Shown here piece by piece: positions 1 through 10,900 of a stretch of 64,000 bases of DNA. Source of the DNA: Lactuca virosa (lineage: Eukaryota > Streptophyta > Magnoliopsida > Asterales > Asteraceae). The translations under genes were made by a program, and so were the position numbers. Numbering within the stretch: the stretch's first letter is position 1; every line of letters starts with the position of its first letter. The stretch is taken from assembly GCA_928212115.1 (NCBI GenBank), contig CAKMRJ010005634.1:129039752-129103751 (forward strand), given 5' to 3'. The notes below the pieces were generated by a model that was not told where the DNA came from, made no database searches, and saw only the letters and a program-made list of their open reading frames with translations.

Positions 1-210
1 ATCTGGACTCGTTACACCCAGCGTAACCCTGGGTACGCCCAGCGTACCCAGGCGAGTCCGCGTCCAAATTAAGCGCATGAGTACGCCCAGCGTACTCCCC
101 AGTACGCCCAGCGTACTCATTTGCTACAAGAACTCTCTCAAGGGACCAACCTTGACAACTTGACAAAATGGAAGGGTTAAATAGCTTTACCTGAATTTTG
201 GGATGTTACA
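1..210 (+). mobile_element. 3' end of a truncated LTR (unknown Gypsy-type element)
   Basis: The stretch ends in GGGATGTTACA, the kind of terminus seen on the other long LTRs in this window. The sequence changes abruptly at 211 to one that matches 4256 onward. It is therefore the right edge of an element inserted into the left LTR of the next element. The rest lies outside the window. No coding sequence is visible. Confidence 0.6.
11..116. repeat. Cluster of short palindromes GTACGCCCAGCGTAC
   Basis: Three exact copies of GTACGCCCAGCGTAC lie at 33-47, 81-95 and 102-116. A variant lies at 11-27. Each is an inverted repeat with loop CCA. The copy at 28-52 extends to an 11-bp perfect stem. GGACTCG at 5-11 and CGAGTCC at 53-59 could pair around it. 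Confidence 0.85.
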
Positions 211-419
211 GTCAGGTTGGGAAACCTGGTGATACATAGGGTTTTCAACCCACAATAATATAATTATGTTTAATCATTAAACAATCAACCAAATTACCCA
301 TCCCTATTATCTTATTTATTTCTTAAGGATCTCCCCTAAGAATCATTTATCATTCACTCATTCAGTCCTAAGGAGTAGGCACGAAGTCCATCGTTGCCAA
401 TGACACAGTTGTCAATATT

Positions 420-735
420 ATCTATTAAGCAAAACTGCCAATATTATCATTTAGGCGCAACTTCCAGAATTATGACATTCTCTATTATGCGCAGCTGCCG
501 ATATTATCCTTTGGGCGCGGCTGCCAAGGTTATAATGTCCTCTATTAGGCGCAGCTGCCAATACTATCCTTAGAGCGCAGTTGCTAGGAAGTTTAGAGTA
601 GATCAAAAACATCTACATATTGTGGCGCAACTGCCAATGCTCATCTATAGGGTACTAGGTCCATTGCTGCCAATGTTCACCTATAGGGCACTATGTCCAT
701 ACTGCCAATGTTCCTCTATATCAGCTTTCATCCCT
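420..735. repeat. Degenerate ~35-bp tandem repeat in LTR
   Basis: The motif (g)gcgcagctgccaatattatc recurs about eight times with substitutions, spaced roughly 30-45 bp apart. The same array is present in the other LTR at about 4460-4780. It has no coding potential; the ORFs across it are by-products. Confidence 0.75.
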
Positions 736-1543
736 CATCATTCTTCTACCCATGTTTTACCCAACATATTTTGTAGATACAAAATACATATACAGTTTAA
801 ATCATTTAAAACATGTATAAAATCGTTCATCCACAATAGATAACAAGCATACAGATAATATACACACATAGAACGTAATTTATATAAAATAATTCATATC
901 TGTGTAAGATGAAAGTAACTATGCACTCACTTGTTAAAGTGATGATTCCAAACTCGGACAGCGCTTCGCTTCTTAACAATATAATTTCGTTCGACGAAAC
1001 CTATTATTATTACCACTAGATTTTAGTCTAATATTTATTGCGACTAATTATTAGTCTAGATTAATCATTAACTTAGAGTCTACTTCACGATCTATCAAGT
1101 AAGGAACAACCAGTTAGGATCATATCGGAGGTAGGGTCCGTTTGGTATACGAAGTATACTGTTTGGAAATCCCACTCTAAACACCTCACTAAATCACAGC
1201 CTAGGCATCATCCCCGTAAGTAGATCAATCAGTATAACGACTTTGAATCATAGATAAATCTTATTTATAGATTCATAATAACTATATTATATTTAAATAT
1301 AAGCTATATTTAAATTAGGGTAGGCGTATCTCACTTACAGCGGGTTTTGCTAAAAACCGGGTTCCGCTGGAGAAGAGCTTCTGAGCAGAAAAGCTCTTTT
1401 TCTCGGAGCCTTCGGGCGCTCTGGGTCTTTCCTCTAGCAACTTGAGGTTACTAGGGATTTAGAGGGGTTTTGGGAGTCTAGAGAGAAGTTAGAGAGAGAA
1501 AGAAAGGCTTATGGTGTGAAGAAAATATGAAGGATTCACCCTT

Positions 1544-1551
1544 TATTTATA
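1544..1551 (-). promoter_or_regulatory. TATA box of the LTR promoter
   Basis: On the minus strand the sequence reads CCCCTATAAATAAAGG. The same box is at 5624-5631 in the other LTR. The Gypsy LTRs carry CTATAAATAG at the equivalent place. This supports minus-strand transcription of the element. Confidence 0.55.
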
Positions 1552-1574
1552 GGGGTTTTATCATAGAGTAGGCG

Positions 1575-2260
1575 CTAATTTTCGTCCGTATCTTCCACGT
1601 ACGAACTCCGTTTTCTATGTTCTTTATATCAACACGTTGTTATTTACGAGGACTACAACTTTCATTTAGACGCCGTCGGCTAATTCTCATTCTATCTCAG
1701 ATTTACAAAACTGTATCGAATTTATCGCGTTCGAAGAGTAGGAACCAAGTTTCGTCCATATCTTTAACATACGAGCTCTATTCTCGACAGTCTTTAAATC
1801 CACGCGTTGGTATTTATGAGTACTAAAACTTTCATTTAGACTCCATTGGCTAATTCTCATTCTATCTCGGATTTACAAATCTGTATCGAATTTGTCGCGC
1901 TTGAAGAGTAGGGACTAAGTTTCATCCATATCTTTCGCGTACCAGCTCCATTTTTTACTATTTGCTTTATCGTTGAGCTCCTATTAATGATATCTTCAAT
2001 TCTCGTTTAGACTGGTTTGGTTAAAAATCGACCGATCTAAAATTCGAATTTCGGGTTGTGCAGTGTTATGCTAAATCTTAGAAAAATCATAACTTCCTCA
2101 TACGAAGTCAGATTTTGACGTTCTTTTTATGCACACTCTCGGTTTAACATATACTATGGCTTTCGTTTAGATCGCTAAGGCTAGAAAGTATTTTATCTTA
2201 AATTCACTTTTTACGATTAACTTCTTCCTTATAACTCAGATTTCAGCGTTCTTTATATGT
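1575..2260. repeat. Degenerate ~160-bp tandem array in LTR
   Basis: Five diverged units each carry a CATATCTTT or CATAACTTC core, then a TACGAGCTC-like word, a gttcttta-like stretch and a gtttaga...ggcta-like tail. Units start near 1586, 1759, 1924, 2086 and 2218. Related arrays are in the other LTR copy (about 5660-6370) and in the Gypsy LTRs. Confidence 0.7.
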
Positions 2261-2388
2261 ACGGAACCCTTGTGACATATAATATAATTTGGTGAAGATT
2301 ATTTATTCTAAATAATATTATATCAAAAAAAGCTATTTTTGACGCTTATTGTCTCTAAATTGACTAGCCCGAATCTGCGGGCGTTACA

Positions 2389-2404
2389 ATTACCTCCCCC
2401 ATAG
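2389..2404 (-). other. Polypurine tract of the non-autonomous element
   Basis: On the minus strand a purine run containing TATGGGGGAGG lies directly against the LTR boundary. The Gypsy element has a similar tract at 10866-10879. It is the expected primer for plus-strand DNA synthesis. Confidence 0.7.
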
Positions 2405-3935
2405 GATGATTACGTCCCGGAATCATCAACGAAACAAGGCTTGTATAATGACTCCATATGTTATCTCTTCATCCTAGGTAATAACCGTAAATTCTATGTT
2501 CCTTTGAATGAGTATCTAACTATTGGACTTCTTGACCGCTGACGGTGCTCGATGTTGCACCTGCTCTTCATACTATGTTGGAGTTTCAATTGTAACCTTC
2601 GAGTTACAAATTCGATCCTTATTGGAGAATCCTACTCGTTCTTGACAGACTTAACTTAAGATAGGTTATTTCCTTTGATTATCGTAACATAACGATGGGT
2701 TATGTTCTAATGACCTCTCTTTGTATCATGCAATGCTTAGACTCAGGCCTTTTAGGGTCGAATTCCATAATGGAATATAACTTCCTTCATGTTCTAAAGT
2801 GATATAATCACATTCTAGCATGTAGCACATCTAGCTACAAGCTTGTTACCTTAACAACGGTTGTGATACTTCTATTGATCGCTTCGATTATCTTTCACTT
2901 CAATCTTCTGATTTAAGTCAGATGCTACATCGATCTTGGTACTTTGAACCACGTAACATACTCATCTTAGTCGGACTCGATTTGATATGACCACTAGGGT
3001 CGGATTAACAATCATCTTCTTCGTCATTACCGAAATGATGGTAACGACAAACATAAACAAAACAGATTCAATTACTAGTTCCTTGGTAACCTTATGACTT
3101 TCCCTGATCCAAGTGCGAGTCCTGTGCTTTCGGTAGTATAGGCCTCTACTACCTTTCACACCTACTCATACTCGTCCCAAATATTCTCTCGCAGTGCTCC
3201 AAGTCATTATCACAAAAACAATTTTAACACATACAAATGTGTCCAAACAATCATATAATGTTCCCTAGACTCTACTAGGACTTCTCCCATGCGTATCTTC
3301 AATCATCAATTCTGCTTCAACTCGGTTGGTGATGGAAATGTCAGACGATGGGATAACTTCATGGATTATACCAAAAATCTTTCTTTCTGCTAATCGAAAG
3401 TTTACTTCTCCCGTACTAGACATATTATTTATTAGACGCGTTCTAAAGGCAAGATATCACTCTTATGATATCTTCCGATAGGTACCACTCAGTATCTTAA
3501 GCCTTCTTATTTCCTCCATTTACTCAATTCACTACGAGTCTTCACCATGATGTTCTGCACACCAAAGCAGTCCTTTGGTGTGCCGAGATGAGAATATAGA
3601 TAGAGGAAAGTTTAGACGCGTATTCCTCCTTATTACTTCGAAAAATTACATGCCAGTTCTAATATCGTAATTAAACGTTTAGAAATCTGAACACATAAAG
3701 TTTCCAGATCTGGTTGGCAACAGACCATAGATCCGATCAAACGATAGCATCATAAAGCATCGCAAATCATTTAGCACGTCAAAACAATTTAGACATCTTC
3801 CCTAAATGAGCTAATGCCCGTGTCTATTCAGGTGTACTTCCTAAAATATATTAGACACACTCCTTACAATCATCGTTTAACATTCTAAGTTTACGTCTAT
3901 AAATAAATCATTATTCCTAGTTCGCTTAAACTAAT

Positions 3936-3947
3936 GCTCTGATACCA
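3936..3947 (-). other. Primer binding site for initiator tRNA-Met
   Basis: The minus strand reads TGGTATCAGAGC two bases inside the LTR end, the usual plant LTR-retrotransposon primer site. The identical site lies at 15795-15806 in the Gypsy element. Confidence 0.9.
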
Positions 3948-3949
3948 AC

Positions 3950-5549
3950 TGTGACATCCACATTTTCACGGCCAGAAAATACCGATTTTGTTTATGCTTT
4001 CTAAAAATCAGAGTGCTTCTTTTAATAAAAATATTGCGGAATTTGTTCCCAGAAAAACATGATAAATACGTTATCAACGCATTTTTTTGAAGAAATGTAT
4101 TTTATTCATTTTAAAACTTTGGGATGTCATCGTCAATATAGAAACATAAGCATAAACAGAAATTACATTCATTAACACTAGTGATTTACATCTCCTTAAT
4201 CTCTCATTGTAATGTAACTTCATATCGATACATGTGATACAATAAACTTGAGTGGGTCAGGTTGGGAAACCTGGTGAGTACATAGGGTTTTCAACCCACA
4301 ATAATATAATTATGTTTAATCATTAAACAATCAACCCAATTACCCATCCCCATTATCTTATTTATTTATTAAGGATCTCCCTAAGAATCATTTATCATTC
4401 ACTCATTTAGTCCTAAGGATTGTCCTAAGGAGTAGGCACAAAGTTCATCGTTGCCAATGACACAGCTGTCAATATTATCTATTAAGCAAATCTGCCAATA
4501 TTATCATTTAGGCGCAGCTGCCAGAATTATGACATTCTCTATTAGGCGCAGCTGCCGATATTGTCCTTTGGGCGCGGCTGCCAGGGTTATAATGTCCTCT
4601 ATTAGGCGCAGCTGCCGATACTATCCTTAGAGCACAATTGCTAGGATGTTTAGAGTAGATCAAAAACATCTACATATTGTGGCGCAACTGCCAATGCTCA
4701 TCTATACGGTACTAGGTCCATTGCTGTCAATGTTCACCTATAGGGCACTATGTCCATACTACCAATGTTCCTCTATATCAGTTTTCACCCCTCATCATTC
4801 ATCTACCCATGTTTTACCCAACATATTTTGTAGATATAAAATACATATACAGTCTAAATCATTTAAAACATGTATAAACTCGTTCATCCAGCATAGATAA
4901 CAAGTATACAGATAATATGCACACATAGAACGTAATTTATATAAAATACTTCATATCTATGTATAAGATGAAAATAACTATGCACTCACTTGTTAAAAGC
5001 GATGATTCCAAACTCAGACAACGCTTCGCTTCTTAACAATATAATTTCCTTCGACGAAACCTAGTATTATTACCACTAGATTTTAGTCTAATATTTATTG
5101 CGACTAATTATTAGTCTAGATTCATCCTTAACTTAGAGTTTACTTCATGATCTATCAAGTAAGGAACAACCAGGTAGGATCATATCGGAGGTAGGGTCCG
5201 TTTGGTATACGAAGTATACTGTTTGGAAATCCCACTTTAAACACCTCACTAAATCACAACCTAGACATCATCCCCATAAGTAGATCAATCAGTATAACGA
5301 CTTTAAATCATTGATAAATCTTATTTATAGGTTCATAATAATGATATTATATTTAAATATAAGCTGTATTTAAAGTAGGGTAGGCGTATCTCACTTACAG
5401 CGGGTTTTGCTAAAAACCGGCTTCCGCTGGAGCATAGCTTCTGAGCCGAAAAGCACTTTTTCTCGGAGCCTTCGGGCGCTCCGGGTCTTTCCTCTAGCAA
5501 CTTGAAGTTACTAGGGATTTAGAGGGGTTTTGGGAGTCTACAGATAAGT

Positions 5550-5587
<38 letters not shown>

Positions 5588-6509
5588 CTTATGGTGTGAA
5601 GAAAATATGAAGGATTCACCCTTTATTTATAGGGGTTTTATCGTAGAGTAGGCCCTAAGTTTCGTCCGTATCTTCCGCGTACGAGCTCCATTTTCTATGT
5701 TATTTATTTTCACACGTTGGTATTTACGAGTACTACAACTTTCATTTAGACGCCGTCGGCTAATTCTCATTATATCTCATATTTACAAAACTATATCGAA
5801 GTTATCGCGCTCGAAGAGTAGGGACCAAGTTTCATCCATATCTTTAACAGACGAGCTCTATTCTTGACGTTATTTAAATCCACGTGTTGGTATTTATAAG
5901 TACTACAGCTTTCATTTAGAGTCCATTGGCTAATTCTCATTCTATCTCGGATTTACAAATTTGTATCGAATTCGCCGCGCTTGAAGAGTAGGGACTAAGT
6001 TTCATCCATATCTTTCACATACGAGCTCCGTTTTCGACTGTATTTTTATCGTTGAGCTCCTATTAACGATATCTTCAATTCTCGTTTAGACTGGTTTGGT
6101 TAAAAATCGACGGATCTAAAATTCGAATTTCGGGATGTGCACTGATATGCTAAATCTTAGAAAAATCATAACTTCCTCATATGAAGTCAGATTTGGACGT
6201 TTTTTTATGCACACTCTCGGTTTAACATATACTACGGCTTTCATTTATATCGCTAAGGCTAGAAAGTATTTTATCGTAAATTCACTTTTTACGATTCCCG
6301 GTGTCGTGCCGGTTTTGTCGTAAAACTTCGACGGGTCATAACTTCTTCGTTATAACTCGGATTTCAGCGTTCTATATATGTACGGAACCCTTGTGACATA
6401 TAATATAACTTGGTGAAGATTATTTATTCTAAATAATATTATATCTAAAAAAATTATTTTTGACGCTTACTGTCTCTAAATTGACTAGCCCGAATCTGTG
6501 GGCGTTAGA
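3950..6509 (-). repeat. Right LTR (5' LTR on the minus strand)
   Basis: It begins TGTGACATCC and ends GGGCGTTAGA where the left copy ends GGGCGTTACA. The terminal CA has therefore become GA, or the last bases are lost. An (AG)n run at 5550-5582 is much longer than in the left LTR. Confidence 0.8.
5550..5583. repeat. (AG)n microsatellite
   Basis: About 16 AG units lie inside the right LTR. The left LTR has only about four at the corresponding place (near 1491), so the run expanded after insertion. Confidence 0.9.
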
Positions 6510-6544
6510 TATAAGTCTTAGATCTGGATTTTGGTCATGCTTTT
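6510..6544. mobile_element. Left part of an LTR remnant interrupted by Copia-1
   Basis: This 35-bp stretch continues at 30126 after Copia-1 and one target-site copy are removed. Together they form part of a Gypsy-type LTR, described at 30126-31259. Confidence 0.5.
6540..6544. repeat. Target-site duplication of Copia-1 (CTTTT), left copy
   Basis: CTTTT directly precedes the TGTTAG start of the LTR. The same five bases follow the other LTR at 30121-30125. This confirms both ends of Copia-1. Confidence 0.9.
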
Positions 6545-6860
6545 TGTTAGGGTCAAATATGGTGTAATGTGTCCAAGTTATTTGAGTCAGTTTCGAATGT
6601 CATCTTATCTATTTACTAAGGCATTTTTGTAACGAAGTCAGAATGTCGAGTCCTTAGTATTTTTTGTATGCTTTCTTATTCTCCTATAAATGGGAGTTGT
6701 ACTCAGAGTTAGGGAGGACTTTTGTTGTAATTCTGTCTAAACACTCTCTGTGTATGTTGAAAGTATAAATGAGCTAAACCAAGATCTTATTTACTCCTAG
6801 TGTTCTGATTATGTTGTTTTACTCTAATTTCTTTCATACACTCGATTAATCACTTCTACA
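6545..6860 (+). repeat. 5' LTR of Copia-1
   Basis: It starts TGTTAGGGTC and ends CACTTCTACA, and matches 29805-30120. A TATA box (TATAAAT) lies at 6685-6691, which suggests transcription starts roughly 30 bp further on. Confidence 0.92.
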
Positions 6861-6861
6861 A

Positions 6862-6874
6862 TTGATATCAGAGC
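6862..6874 (+). other. Primer binding site of Copia-1
   Basis: TTGATATCAGAGC lies one base after the LTR. It is a variant of the tRNA-Met site TGGTATCAGAGC. The leader from 6875 to 7109 is non-coding. Confidence 0.8.
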
Positions 6875-7109
6875 AGGAATCATACTGCAATGATCTGATT
6901 TTCATTCTGAATCATAAGTTTTTGAGTCGTGACTGTGATTCAAAAGTTTTCTGCACTTTTTGGTTCTGAAATTCATCTTTGATCTTGAGTTGTGATTCGA
7001 TTCTGCATTTGATTTGTTTAATCGAGTGATCAATTTGAAATTCCTGATTAATTCATTCATTCATCTATGAAATTCATCAAGTTTTTCTGAAAATCACGTC
7101 CGTACTTTC

Positions 7110-8525
7110 ATGGTAAACTTCAACATGAATACGATGACCTCTTTTTCGCATCTGCTAGGATCTTCAACGAAGATTCCTATGCTAATTCCGGATTACTATG
7201 ATCAGTGGGTTGATCGAATGGAAGATTATCTGAATGGACTGGATGAGGAGCTTTGGAATTGCATTAATGGAAATATTCAACCTCCTTTGAATGTTCAGAA
7301 CATTGGTTCATCTGGTTCAACTCAAGTTGTTAGTGATCAATCTACGAGGCTGAAGAACAATGAGAAAAGATGCATGAGGGAACTGCGAGGTGCATTGCCA
7401 CCTGTTGTTTACAACTATGTGCGTGGTTGTAAAACTGCTAAAGAAATGTGGAATAAACTCAAAGAGAAGTTTCAAGGAAGTGAAAAAACGAAGACTAATT
7501 CTGTGAAGCAATGCTTGGTTGAGTTGAAAGAGTTCAAACAAAAGGATGGTGAAGCCATTGAAGGATACTATGATTGCTTGAACGAACTCATTTACAGATG
7601 CAATCATTATGGAGTCACAAGGTCAACCATGGAGTTTAATCTCACATTTATTATGGGTCTTCGTAAGGAATGGAGAAGTGTTAGCATGATGGTGAAAAAT
7701 CAGCAATGTTTCGATAATTCATCCCTGAATGATCTATACAACTTGCTAAAGACTCACGAAGGAAAAGTTAATGAAATTGCTGAGGAGACAAAAATGAGTC
7801 TGGGAGGTCCATTAGCTTTGGTTTCGAAAGTTGCTGAGAAGGAGACACTTGAGAAAGAGAATTCTGATGAAGAAGGATTTTTGATAAATTCTGACGATGA
7901 GGCAGTTGCATTTTACTCCAATAACAGAGTTAAGAAGTTTTTAAAGAAACCGTTTCATCCAAAGTCGAAACTAAATGATGGTAAAGGAAGTTTTGTCAAC
8001 AAAGTTGTGAGTGATGATAAGAAAAAGGTCGAAAAGAATGATGTGAAGACTAATGAAGAAAAAGTTGAAAAGAAGCTTAAAGGAGACTCTGGAATTGATT
8101 GTCATTACTGCCACGGTGCAAATCACATGGCTAATGATTGTATGCTTCGAAAGAAGGATGAAAAGAAAAACAAGGTGAAAGACGAAGCATATTATATTGA
8201 GCGTCTAGAGGAAGTTCGAGCAAATACAAAGGGTATGTCGTTGGTTGCTAAAGGTGAAGGTGAAGATGATGGAACTTATCAAATCTGGTCATCTGGATCA
8301 GATGATGAGGAAATGCGTAATCCTACGCATGGAGCAATGTATGCAAGGTTTGAGGAAGAAGGTGAAGAAGTGGTGATTGGTCGTTGTTTCGTGACCAAGA
8401 GTGGAGATAAATCACCAATGACTACCAAGGTACGTTCTATTCTTCAATCTTTTAATATTCCTCTACAAGCATATGATTCTGGGATAACTGCTTTTGATGA
8501 TATTGTTGCTTATTTTGATACTCTT
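7110..8525 (+). pseudogene. Copia-1 gag, 5' part (interrupted by the Gypsy element)
   Basis: Gag forms the virus-like particle that packages element RNA. This part is an open frame of 472 codons starting at ATG 7110, with Met-Val-Asn-Phe as first residues. Copia-2 has the homologous start at 48562. Residues about 85-210 resemble the Copia-type gag polypeptide family (UBN2). A CCHC zinc knuckle (Cys331, Cys334, His339, Cys344) is intact. Acidic and lysine-rich stretches surround it. The frame then runs into the inserted Gypsy LTR at 8526. After removal of the insertion and one target-site copy it resumes in frame at 18128. Confidence 0.9.
8521..8525. repeat. Target-site duplication of the Gypsy element (CTCTT), left copy
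   Basis: CTCTT precedes the LTR start TGTGACATCC and is repeated at 18123-18127 after the other LTR. The gag frame of Copia-1 reads across it on both sides. Confidence 0.95.
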
Positions 8526-10865
8526 TGTGACATCCCCTAATTTCTCGGCCAGAAAAGACCGATTTAATTTATGCTTTTTAAAATAAAATCAGAGAAATCT
8601 TTTCAAAAGATATTGCAGAATAGGTCCCCAATATAAAACATGATAATGTTTATCAAAACCCTTCTTTAAGAAGGTATATATTTTCCATATATATCAAAAC
8701 CTCGGGATGTCATGTTCCGATACATATCAAAAGCATAAACAAGACATTATAAGCCTTTCAACAGTTATTTACAACTACTGGCCTATAATCAAAAATCTCT
8801 CATCGTCCTCCGATTATGATCGGGGTCCACTACCTGTAATCATAAAAAAACTGAGTGGGTCAGGCTTGGGAGCCTGGTGAGCATATAGGGTTTTCAACCC
8901 ACAATAATAATAACATATTAAGTTCACCAATCAACAATATCCCTGATTACCCATTCCCGTTGTCCTCACTTTACGTCCTTAAACACCTAACACAAGGGAC
9001 TTAACCTAAGTAATATCATCGGGTTGGACGCTACTGCTAAGGGGACTCCTCAGCCATACATGTCCTAAAGGCAACCATGAGGGGGATTGGAGTACACCAA
9101 TGAACATTTAGTTCATCAACACCTACAAGTTGCGAACTTGCTAGTGTACCATTGGACTGTCTAGAAAGGTCTGTGATCGTCATCTATACTCCGCTAGACG
9201 ACTACAACAACACCAACAACAACACCGACACCGAGGCCTCTCATCATTTTAGCACCCACCGACTATTTTGTCTACCCATGTTCTACCCACCATATTTGTA
9301 GATAAAATACATATACAGTTTAAAACTTGTATAAAACATCAATTCAACAGTCACCTCAAATAAACAATTAACATATTTACACATAACACGTATTTTAAGG
9401 TAAATACTTCATATCTATGTGTAAATTGAAAGTAACTACACACTCACTTGTTTTGATGAAAATCGGGCAGCAATTCGTTTCCTAAAACGATTGTTTCTAA
9501 TAAAACCGGGAGTTTTATTGAGAAACCGGGCTCTGCAAAAGTCGCGCTTCGAAACCGAAAAGATAAATTTTCCGGGCTTCACGGGCACTTCGTGGCGTAT
9601 TTCGGGGCTTATAATTGATACTGGGGCGTCGGGGGATGTTAATATGAAAGAAATATGAGTTTGGGGGCTAAAAGTGACAAGTTTTCAAAATACCCCCGGG
9701 AGGTCTCGCACCCTTCTATTTATAGGGGCGAGCCTCCTGATCCAACCGCTGAGAAGAAGCCACGCGTCCCAGATCCAAAGCTCGCAGGGGATGGCTCGCA
9801 CGAGGCTGCACATGCGAAGGCCTCGATGTCCTCTCCTGATTGGACCGAGGTCTACTGGTCTGAAGTAGAGGCATCGTGGCAGCTTGCGAGGGTTCGGTCA
9901 CATGCACGATGGTACGTGTCGCACCGCTACTGGACCGCTTCAGACAGATCAGGTGCTCGGATGACTCAGCAGCTCGGACACATGGCTCGCCTGAATCATC
10001 ATTCCGGACACGTGGCACCTTCTAAGCGAGGGTGACGTGGCAAATCGTGACTATGCGAATTTTCTCGGTTTTTGTGCAAAAACTTCTAAAATCCATAACT
10101 TTCGCATACGAGCTCCGTTTTTTACGTTCTTTATATGCACGTGTAGGTAAAATTACACTCTACAACTTCCGTTTAGACTTCGTCGGCTAATTTTGAATTT
10201 AATTTTTATATTATTATTTTTAACAGACCGGGACAGGAAATCTGTTAAAAATTCATAACTTCTTCATCCGACGTCCGTTTTCGTCAGACTTTTTACTGTT
10301 GTGCTACTATTGACGAGACCTTCGATTCTCGTTTAGGTCGTATCGGCTAAAAATCACTCAATCTAAAATTCGAGTTTTTAGCTGTCTACTGCTAAGCTGA
10401 AATTCGAAAAATCATAACTTCCTCATACGAAGTCAGATTTGGGCGTTCTTTTTATATTTACTCTCTGTTTAACGAACACTACGAGTTTCGTTTAGATCAC
10501 TAAGGCTAAAAAGTAGTTTATCGATAACTCACTTTTTACGACATTCAGCACCGAGCCGGTTTTGTCGTGAAACTTCGACAGGTCATAACTTCTTCGTTAT
10601 AACTCGGATTTCGGCATTCTTCATATATCCGTAATCCTTGTCATGACCACTACAACTTTCTTAATAGATATCGGCTTTATCTAAAATTTAATTTTTGACG
10701 CTCATTTTTATTCTAAATTAATTAACTCCTAGTACTTAAGCATAAAACACATAAAACACATAGAATTCACATAATTCCTTTTTCATTTCTTCAAAATGAG
10801 TTACAAAGGTTAACCTAGACTATCACATTAATATTAAAGCCTAGGCTAGAAACACGAGTGTTACA
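8526..10865 (-). repeat. 3' LTR of the Gypsy element
   Basis: It matches 15809-18122 and runs TGTGACATCC...GAGTGTTACA. It carries about 30 bp near 9982-10011 that the other copy lacks. That segment lies between two copies of the word cggacac(a/g)tggc, so slippage deletion in the other LTR is likely. Confidence 0.93.
10040..10700. repeat. ~160-bp degenerate tandem array in the Gypsy LTR
   Basis: Units start with CATAACTT at 10094, 10254, 10413 and 10584, spaced 160, 159 and 171 bp. Each continues with a (cat)acga(g)-like word, a gttctttatat-like stretch and gtttaga..tcggcta. The other LTR has the same array at about 17340-17940. It is related to the arrays in the non-autonomous LTRs. Confidence 0.75.
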
Positions 10866-10879
10866 ATTCTCTCCCCCTT
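10866..10879 (-). other. Polypurine tract of the Gypsy element
   Basis: The minus strand reads AAGGGGGAGAGAAT directly against the LTR. It is the expected plus-strand primer. Confidence 0.85.
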
Positions 10880-10900
10880 AGGATGATTCCGTCCCCGGAA

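Larger units (their letters stand above)
211..2388 (-). repeat. Left LTR (3' LTR on the minus strand), truncated
   Basis: It matches 4256-6509 almost throughout. It ends GGGCGTTACA at 2388. About 306 bp of the LTR beginning, present at 3950-4255 in the other copy, are missing because of the insertion that ends at 210. Confidence 0.85.
2389..3949 (-). other. Non-coding interior of the non-autonomous element
   Basis: Only the two edges are recognisable. The first ~40 bp match the PPT side of the Gypsy element. The last ~320 bp match its untranslated leader at 15480-15808. The middle (about 2450-3600) resembles nothing I recognise. Its longest ORF is 65 codons and looks like chance. Confidence 0.7.
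211..6509 (-). mobile_element. Non-autonomous LTR retrotransposon without protein genes (LARD-like)
   Basis: Two long direct repeats (211-2388 and 3950-6509) flank a 1.56 kb internal region. The minus-strand order is LTR, tRNA-Met primer site, leader, short non-coding interior, polypurine tract, LTR. The interior has no ORF with recognisable gag or pol. Its leader (about 3630-3949) and PPT-proximal sequence (2389-2430) closely resemble those of the Gypsy element at 8526-18122. I infer a derivative mobilised by that family. The left LTR is truncated at 211 by another insertion. Confidence 0.8.

Noticed and set aside
622..843. 73-codon plus-strand ORF, with a similar one at 4646-4900
   Set aside because: It translates the degenerate ~35-bp LTR repeat antisense to the element. 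The two copies are alike only because they are in the two LTRs.
6862..6874. tRNA genes at the PBS sites
   Set aside because: The matches are 12-13 bases complementary to a tRNA 3' end next to LTRs. No tRNA cloverleaf sequence is present.
9655..10035. 126-codon ORF on the plus strand, with a shorter relative at 16941-17291
   Set aside because: It lies inside LTRs, antisense to the Gypsy element, and its length differs because of a 30-bp indel. No domain is recognisable.
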